This document shows positions 5,486-8,175 of a DNA stretch of 8,175 nt, in pieces (within the stretch, counting starts at the first letter, position 1; each line of letters opens with the position of its first letter). Under the pieces are notes generated by a model. That model was not told where the DNA came from. It ran no database searches and worked only from the letters and a program-made list of their open reading frames with translations. A program made the position numbers and the translations under genes. Origin of the DNA: Candidatus Binatia bacterium (GTDB lineage Bacteria > Desulfobacterota_B > Binatia > UBA9968); assembly GCA_025922795.1 (NCBI GenBank), contig JAICHC010000095.1, positions 1 to 8,175 of the forward strand, given 5' to 3'.

Positions 5486-5746
5486 ATGAATAAGCATCTC
5501 ATTCACGGTTTGGCTGTCGGCGCGGTTTTTACGGTGATGATCACCTGGGTCGCGGCCTCCGATACGCTCGCCGAAGGCGGCCTTGCCTTACTGGCATCGA
5601 TTGTTTTCGGCCTGTCCGCCGGTCTTTGCATTGGCGGCTTGATTGCAGCGAATTTCGCCATGCTTGCAGCGGAAGAAAAGAAGGTGACGAAAGAAAGAGC
5701 GGTAACTAGCGAAACACCGCAAACCGCCGCGCACGTCCACGCCTGA
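5486..5746 (+). CDS. Small two-helix membrane protein of unknown function
   Basis: An 86-residue protein that I do not recognise. It has two hydrophobic segments: residues about 8-24 (G-L-A-V-G-A-V-F-T-V-M-I-T-W-V-A-A) and about 31-60 (L-A-L-L-A-S-I-V-F-G-L-S-A-G-L-C-I-G-G-L-I-A-A-N-F and on). The second is rich in Gly and Ala and could pack closely. A charged tail follows (E-E-K-K-V-T-K-E-R) with a His-rich end (A-A-H-V-H-A). An ATG at 5462 is in frame, but AGGAGGGG at 5473-5480 lies inside that extension, 5 bases before the ATG at 5486, so 5486 is the start. A strong terminator 24 bases after the stop marks the end of the transcript. The gene lies 176 bases after the GT9 gene on the same strand and may have its own promoter. 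Confidence 0.72.
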   Translation: MNKHLIHGLAVGAVFTVMITWVAASDTLAEGGLALLASIVFGLSAGLCIGGLIAANFAMLAAEEKKVTKERAVTSETPQTAAHVHA

Positions 5747-5770
5747 ACGCGGCGCATATCACCTTCCAAA

Positions 5771-5810
5771 CGGCGCTGGCTAGGGTTGATCAGGCCAGCG
5801 CCGATTTTTG
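5771..5810 (+). terminator. Intrinsic terminator after the small membrane-protein gene
   Basis: CGGCGCTGGC (5771-5780) pairs perfectly with GCCAGCGCCG (5794-5803): ten pairs, nine of ten strongly GC-rich, with a 13-base loop. It is followed by A and five T (5805-5809). It stands 24 bases downstream of the TGA at 5744-5746. In the opposite direction only three T follow the stem, so it is mainly a plus-strand terminator. Confidence 0.85.
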
Positions 5811-5866
5811 CCTGGTGCCTTGACCGCTGTGCCGGTCTGAGCGACTGGCGGCTGCTCGCCAGGCAA
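5780..5866 (-). CDS. Candidate 28-residue miniprotein, TTG start with strong ribosome binding site
   Basis: On the minus strand AAAGGAGG (5872-5879) precedes a TTG (5864-5866) by 5 bases. The frame then runs 28 codons to a TAG at 5780-5782. The product is polar and Pro/Gln-rich, then basic (V-K-A-P-G-K-N-R-R-W-P). The stop falls in the loop side of the plus-strand terminator stem, whose other arm encodes part of R-R-W-P, so the symmetry of the terminator explains some of the codons. No promoter was identified and I do not recognise the peptide. It could be chance. Confidence 0.22.
   Translation of the reverse strand: MPGEQPPVAQTGTAVKAPGKNRRWPDQP
5808..5866. other. Nested inverted repeats able to form a branched RNA
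   Basis: TTGCCTGG (5808-5815) pairs perfectly with CCAGGCAA (5859-5866). Inside are GACCG/CGGTC (5822-5826 with 5833-5837) and GAGC/GCTC (5839-5842 with 5854-5857), which would give a three-way junction. An alternative hairpin CTGGCG/CGCCAG (5845-5850 with 5857-5862) competes with the outer stem. It begins at the T run of the terminator. It may be a small RNA, an RNA processing site or a decayed repeat. Confidence 0.35.
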
Positions 5867-5913
5867 TGTTTCCTCCTTTATCGAAAGCCTCGAAAGTTTA
5901 CCTTCCGTCATCC

Positions 5914-5944
5914 TGAGCGCGAGCAGGGGAACTGCTTTGGCTCA
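5914..5944. repeat. Palindromic 31-base hairpin, possible REP-like element
   Basis: TGAGC (5914-5918) pairs with GCTCA (5940-5944), and AGCAG (5922-5926) pairs with CTGCT (5932-5936), with a symmetric 3x3 internal loop (GCG/TTG) and a GGGAA loop. The preceding GTCATCC plus TGAGCG recalls intergenic palindromes that I have met in many genomes, but copy number cannot be judged from one window. No T run follows. Confidence 0.35.
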
Positions 5945-6055
5945 AAATTCAATTTGGCGTGAGCATCCGTCCCTTCAACGACAACAACGACCAGGATCTT
6001 ACGAAAAACTTCCGGATGCACAGCGGTCGTCGCGACATTTTCGGCCCCACAGTAA

Positions 6056-6084
6056 TGACTTGCACGCGGCAAATAAGTTAAAAT
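6056..6084 (+). promoter_or_regulatory. Putative promoter of the SH3b repeat gene
   Basis: ATGACT (6056-6061, 4 of 6 consensus) and TAAAAT (6079-6084, 5 of 6) are separated by exactly 17 bases. Transcription would begin near 6091, leaving a leader of about 26 bases that includes GAGG (6108-6111) placed 5 bases before the ATG at 6117. Confidence 0.45.
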
Positions 6085-6116
6085 TACTCGTAGCTCTGCC
6101 ATCGAGTGAGGTCACT

Positions 6117-6815
6117 ATGCCGAGAGCCTGCTCGCTATCTTTCTATGCCAGGCTGCTTTCAATCATCGCCCTGCTGACAGCGCCAGGGCCTTCCCACGCC
6201 GCCGATGCACCGCCCGCCTTAATCGTGCGCGAGACCGGTGTCGCTCTGTACGCACAACAAGACGCTGAAACGAATCGCATCGCCACACTCGAGAAGGATG
6301 AAGTTCTTTTCCCGATGGTCGAAGCGGTCGGGAGAGAGGTTTGGTACATGGTGCGCACCAAACAGGGAGTTGTGGGTTGGGTGCGCGGCGTCGATGTCAT
6401 CGCCAGCAACCAAACGAGAGAGGCTTTCAAAGAAAAAGACAGCGACACATCGACTTGGGCCGCGCGCACGGCGGACGGCCGCATCTTCCGCGGTACCTGG
6501 AGCGTCGCTCCGAACTCCACCCAGCGATCAGCCAGCGGCGCCTGGACATTGAGCGATGACACCGGCACCACCGTGATGCGCGGCAGCTGGTCCGCCGACA
6601 AACACAATACCGGCTGGAACGGCGTCTGGCGCGCCCAAGTCGAGGGCCGCGAGGGAGAACGTAGCGGCAGCTGGTCCGCCGAGCTTCCCCATGTTCGCAA
6701 CACGCCCTTTTCCGAGCTATTCGCGGCCGCCGCCCGGGAAGCGATCCGCGGCCTTTGGACGGGCAGCAACCAGTCGGGTAGCTGGTCCATACGGAGCGCC
6801 AAGAAATCGCAGTAA
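6117..6815 (+). CDS. Secreted SH3b-domain protein with tandem Gly-x-Trp repeats
   Basis: A 232-residue exported protein. Residues 1-28 form a signal peptide: basic N-terminus, hydrophobic L-L-S-I-I-A-L-L, and a likely cut after S-H-A before A-D-A. Residues about 33-95 look like a bacterial SH3 domain (A-L-I-V-R-E-T-G-V-A-L-Y ... V-W-Y-M-V-R-T-K-Q-G-V-V-G-W-V), a fold often used to bind cell wall or partner proteins. Residues about 125-225 carry G-x-W motifs with Trp at 128, 143, 158, 171, 186, 214 and 223; several are 15 residues apart, which suggests small beta repeats. I do not know a named family for this second part. A frame open from 5937 would add 60 residues, but GAGG at 6108-6111 and the signal peptide fix the ATG at 6117. 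It appears to be a single-gene transcript. Cargo or partner is unknown; a periplasmic or cell-envelope role is inferred. Confidence 0.8.
   Translation: MPRACSLSFYARLLSIIALLTAPGPSHAADAPPALIVRETGVALYAQQDAETNRIATLEKDEVLFPMVEAVGREVWYMVRTKQGVVGWVRGVDVIASNQTREAFKEKDSDTSTWAARTADGRIFRGTWSVAPNSTQRSASGAWTLSDDTGTTVMRGSWSADKHNTGWNGVWRAQVEGREGERSGSWSAELPHVRNTPFSELFAAAAREAIRGLWTGSNQSGSWSIRSAKKSQ
6580..6682 (+). repeat. Exact 19-base direct repeat inside the SH3b/Gly-Trp gene
   Basis: GCGGCAGCTGGTCCGCCGA occurs at 6580-6598 and again at 6664-6682, 84 bases (28 codons) apart and in the same reading frame, coding for the G-S-W-S-A core. A third, shorter relative (GTAGCTGGTCC) lies at 6778-6788. Identity at the DNA level, including silent positions, points to recent duplication or gene conversion of the repeat. 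Confidence 0.8.
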
Positions 6816-6880
6816 TTCCGATGCCGGCTCGCCCGGTTCCCGATTCATTGGTTGAGTTTTTCCCCGCGCGGTCGATCAGC

Positions 6881-6897
6881 TGTGCTATAATCGCGAT
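6881..6897 (+). promoter_or_regulatory. Extended -10 promoter with adjacent palindrome, upstream of the GPDPase_memb-like gene
   Basis: A perfect TATAAT (6886-6891) has TG one base upstream (extended -10), which can compensate for the lack of a recognisable -35 at the right distance. The perfect 8-base palindrome ATCGCGAT (6890-6897) overlaps its end and the likely start of transcription, a position where a repressor could act. The resulting leader would be about 130 bases. Confidence 0.5.
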
Positions 6898-6910
6898 AAA
6901 CTGTGATGCC

Positions 6911-6996
6911 GCGCGCTTTAGCGCCAGACCGCAAAGCGCGCCCCGGAATCGACACCGAGCATAGGAAAAGATATCGAGCGCCCAAGTGTCGCGCTC
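6911..6996 (+). other. Two hairpins in the 5' leader of the GPDPase_memb-like operon
   Basis: GCGCGCTTT (6911-6919) pairs perfectly with AAAGCGCGC (6933-6941) around a 13-base loop. GAGCGC (6976-6981) pairs with GCGCTC (6991-6996) around a 9-base loop. Neither is followed by a T run. They lie between the promoter and the start codon at 7030 and do not resemble a riboswitch class known to me. Confidence 0.4.
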
Positions 6997-7029
6997 ATCT
7001 CCAAGGATCAAGAAAGGGCTATACGATTC

Positions 7030-7854
7030 ATGAATGCCGTCACTTCTCCGCGATTTGAGCCCATGACCACGGGCGTGCTGCTCGATCGCGCCTTTCGCCT
7101 TTACACCAGCAATTTTGCGCTGATGCTCGGCATCGCCGCTGCAGCGTATGTGCCGTTTTATTTGATCATGCTCGTGGTTGAGTCGAGCTTCGGCGGCAAC
7201 TTGCCGGCGCGCCAAATCGGTCTATCGACACTGCTCTTTCAGGTCGTGTTTTTGATGCTTTGGGCGAGTCTCGCTTTTCCGATCGCCAGCGGCGCGACCA
7301 CATACGCGATCAGCGAACGCTATCTCGGCAATGATGTCACCATCGGCGGAGCGCTGCGCCGCGGCTTGAGCCACTTCTGGCCATTGTCGATCGCGCAGAT
7401 TACCGCCACCATCCGAGTGATGTTCGGTTTCATGCTCTTGATCGTTCCCGGCATTCTTTGGATGCTGGCGTATTCGCTGGTCGTTCCGGCGATCGTTGTG
7501 GAAGGCCAACGAGCGCTCCCCAGTCTTCGGCGCAGCCGTGACTTGATCAAGGGCTATCGCGGTAAAGCGTTTGGCATTATGTTGGTCGTCGGTCTGCTTC
7601 AAGTGGTTCTCGCCGGCGGCGTGGGCGTGCTCAGCGGCCTGTTTTTCAACGACGAGGCGGCAAGCGGCGCGATCCTAAGCTCCGCATTCCACAATCTGCT
7701 GTCGATCTTTCTCACTCCTCTTGGAATTATCGCGGCCATTCTCCTCTACTACGACATGCGCATCCGCAAGGAAGGTTTCGATCTCGAAATGCTCAGCCGC
7801 GCCATTAAGACCGAAACGCAAGGTCTGGCGGCTGCGCCGACCCCGAACCGCTGA
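7030..7854 (+). CDS. Multi-pass membrane protein, GPDPase_memb / YciC-like family
   Basis: A 274-residue integral membrane protein. The opening (F-E-P-M-T-T-G-V-L-L-D-R-A-F-R-L-Y-T-S-N-F) and the C-terminal Y-Y-D-M-R-I-R-K-E-G-F-D-L-E-M-L are hallmarks, as I know them, of the family related to the membrane domain of glycerophosphodiester phosphodiesterases (PF10110) and YciC/DUF975. No catalytic phosphodiesterase domain is present. About six hydrophobic segments are seen, near residues 29-50, 64-86, 118-135, 136-157, 184-206 and 222-242. A short amphipathic stretch contains P-S-L-R-R-S-R-D-L-I-K-G, a conserved family loop. Such proteins are thought to help in membrane organisation, but no activity is established. 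The ATG at 7030 is preceded by AAAGGG with an 11-base gap, a weak site. The DUF4129-like gene follows 4 bases after the stop, so they form an operon. Confidence 0.85.
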   Translation: MNAVTSPRFEPMTTGVLLDRAFRLYTSNFALMLGIAAAAYVPFYLIMLVVESSFGGNLPARQIGLSTLLFQVVFLMLWASLAFPIASGATTYAISERYLGNDVTIGGALRRGLSHFWPLSIAQITATIRVMFGFMLLIVPGILWMLAYSLVVPAIVVEGQRALPSLRRSRDLIKGYRGKAFGIMLVVGLLQVVLAGGVGVLSGLFFNDEAASGAILSSAFHNLLSIFLTPLGIIAAILLYYDMRIRKEGFDLEMLSRAIKTETQGLAAAPTPNR

Positions 7855-7858
7855 CTTA

Positions 7859-8175
7859 ATGCCGGCCGCCGCGCAACTCGACCCAATTCCCGCGCCGGAA
7901 AAAATCCGCGAGGCGACCCGCGCCGTCCTCGAGCGTCCGGAGTTCGCCGAACCGTCGCGCTGGCATGAATTTCTTTTCGAGATCCTTAGCGCGGTCAAAA
8001 AATGGCTCGACGGGCTAAGCAGTTGGGCGGAGACGAATCCCACCCTTGCACGATTTTTCTTCATCGTCGCGCTTTTGATCCTGCTCGTTTGCCTTGGCCA
8101 TATCCTTTATCTCGCCCTGGCCGACGTGCTGCCTTTTCGACGAAAGAAAGATGGCCCGACTGCCGGGCGCGCTCG
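7859..8175 (+). CDS. DUF4129-like membrane protein, N-terminal part, runs off the window
   Basis: The frame is open from the ATG at 7859 to the last base (105 residues). The N-terminal I-R-E-A-T-R-A-V-L-E-R-P-E-F (residues about 16-29) followed by a W-rich linker (W-H-E-F-L-F-E-I-L, K-K-W-L-D-G-L-S-S-W) is typical of proteins encoded directly after GPDPase_memb/YciC-like genes and ending in a DUF4129 domain (PF13559). One membrane helix spans about residues 66-90 (F-F-F-I-V-A-L-L-I-L-L-V-C-L), followed by a basic stretch (F-R-R-K-K). There is no cleavable signal peptide. The start lies 4 bases after the upstream TGA, so translational coupling is likely. The DUF4129 domain itself would be beyond the window, so the call rests on the N-terminus and context. 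In related clusters a DUF4350, MoxR ATPase and DUF58 gene follow. Confidence 0.72.
   Translation, partial: MPAAAQLDPIPAPEKIREATRAVLERPEFAEPSRWHEFLFEILSAVKKWLDGLSSWAETNPTLARFFFIVALLILLVCLGHILYLALADVLPFRRKKDGPTAGRA

Larger units (their letters stand above)
5747..6116. other. Intergenic region with terminator, structured segments and promoter
   Basis: There is no clear gene in these 370 bases. They contain the terminator (5771-5810), a nested inverted-repeat segment (5808-5866), a 31-base hairpin after GTCATCC (5914-5944), a 7-bp inverted pair GCATCCG/CGGATGC (5963-5969 with 6013-6019) and the promoter of the SH3b gene (6056-6084). TCGAAAG is directly repeated at 5881 and 5890. On the minus strand a 28-codon frame with a perfect Shine-Dalgarno runs from 5866 to 5780. 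The plus frame is open from 5937, but it starts with a poorly placed TTG, so 5937-6116 is best left non-coding. Confidence 0.55.

Noticed and set aside
5937..6116. N-terminal extension of the SH3b protein by 60 residues from a TTG
   Set aside because: The extension is polar and would bury the signal peptide, lies partly upstream of the predicted promoter, and has no Shine-Dalgarno, whereas the ATG at 6117 has one.
6143..6802. Minus-strand open frame of 219 codons opposite the SH3b gene
   Set aside because: Antisense shadow produced by codon bias; the plus strand has a signal peptide, an SH3b domain, a Shine-Dalgarno and a promoter.
6427..7215. Minus-strand open frame of 262 codons across the SH3b gene and the next leader
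   Set aside because: Low-complexity Arg/Ser/Cys-rich translation and no ribosome binding site; it runs against two well supported plus-strand genes and a promoter.

Overview
The window looks like a stretch of chromosome from an uncultured Gram-negative bacterium with GC-rich DNA. The outer-membrane sugar biology (an ADP-heptose-type GT9 glycosyltransferase), the NMT1/TauA-type binding-protein remnant, the COG3618-type amidohydrolase and the MFS_3-type exporters together recall soil or groundwater lineages of the former Deltaproteobacteria and neighbouring candidate phyla (Binatota, Methylomirabilota/Rokubacteria type). That placement is inferred from gene flavour only. No rRNA, tRNA, CRISPR array, transposase, phage gene or complete insertion sequence is visible.

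Left part (1-3950), all on the minus strand. Reading in the direction of transcription: an MFS exporter (MFS-2, 2513-3853), a 3' remnant of an ABC substrate-binding protein gene (2107 to about 2430), a 284-base non-coding stretch, a second closely similar MFS exporter (MFS-1, 469-1626 plus an open but start-less extension to about 1818), and, 16 bases further on, the N-terminal part of a metal-dependent amidohydrolase that leaves the window at base 1. The two exporters are tandem paralogues. Their upstream regions share a promoter-like block with identical spacing, so the duplication seems to have carried its promoter. MFS-2 is bracketed by near-identical 15-base ACTCC repeats, and the binding-protein gene is cut off at one of them. 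This suggests that a rearrangement built the cluster. Both exporters also have irregular 5' ends: neither has an ATG in frame, and MFS-1 has no usable start codon ahead of a conserved segment.

Middle (3951-5746), plus strand. A hairpin-rich divergent intergenic region leads into a GT9 heptosyltransferase-like gene with a probable TTG start (4179). It is followed by a small two-helix membrane protein (5486-5746) with a perfect Shine-Dalgarno and a strong intrinsic terminator.

Right part (5747-8175), plus strand. A 370-base intergenic region holds the terminator, folded inverted repeats and a promoter. Then come a secreted SH3b protein with tandem Gly-x-Trp repeats (6117-6815), a second structured leader, and a two-gene operon: a GPDPase_memb/YciC-like multi-pass membrane protein (7030-7854) and the start of a DUF4129-like single-pass membrane protein (7859 to the edge). 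That pair usually begins a larger membrane-protein/MoxR/DUF58 cluster, which would lie beyond base 8175.

No clear new multi-gene system is present. The points most worth a second look are the repeat-bracketed exporter beside the truncated binding-protein gene, the conserved twin promoters with damaged or non-canonical starts, the mutually exclusive leader hairpins ahead of the GT9 gene, and the Gly-Trp repeat protein with an exact internal DNA repeat.
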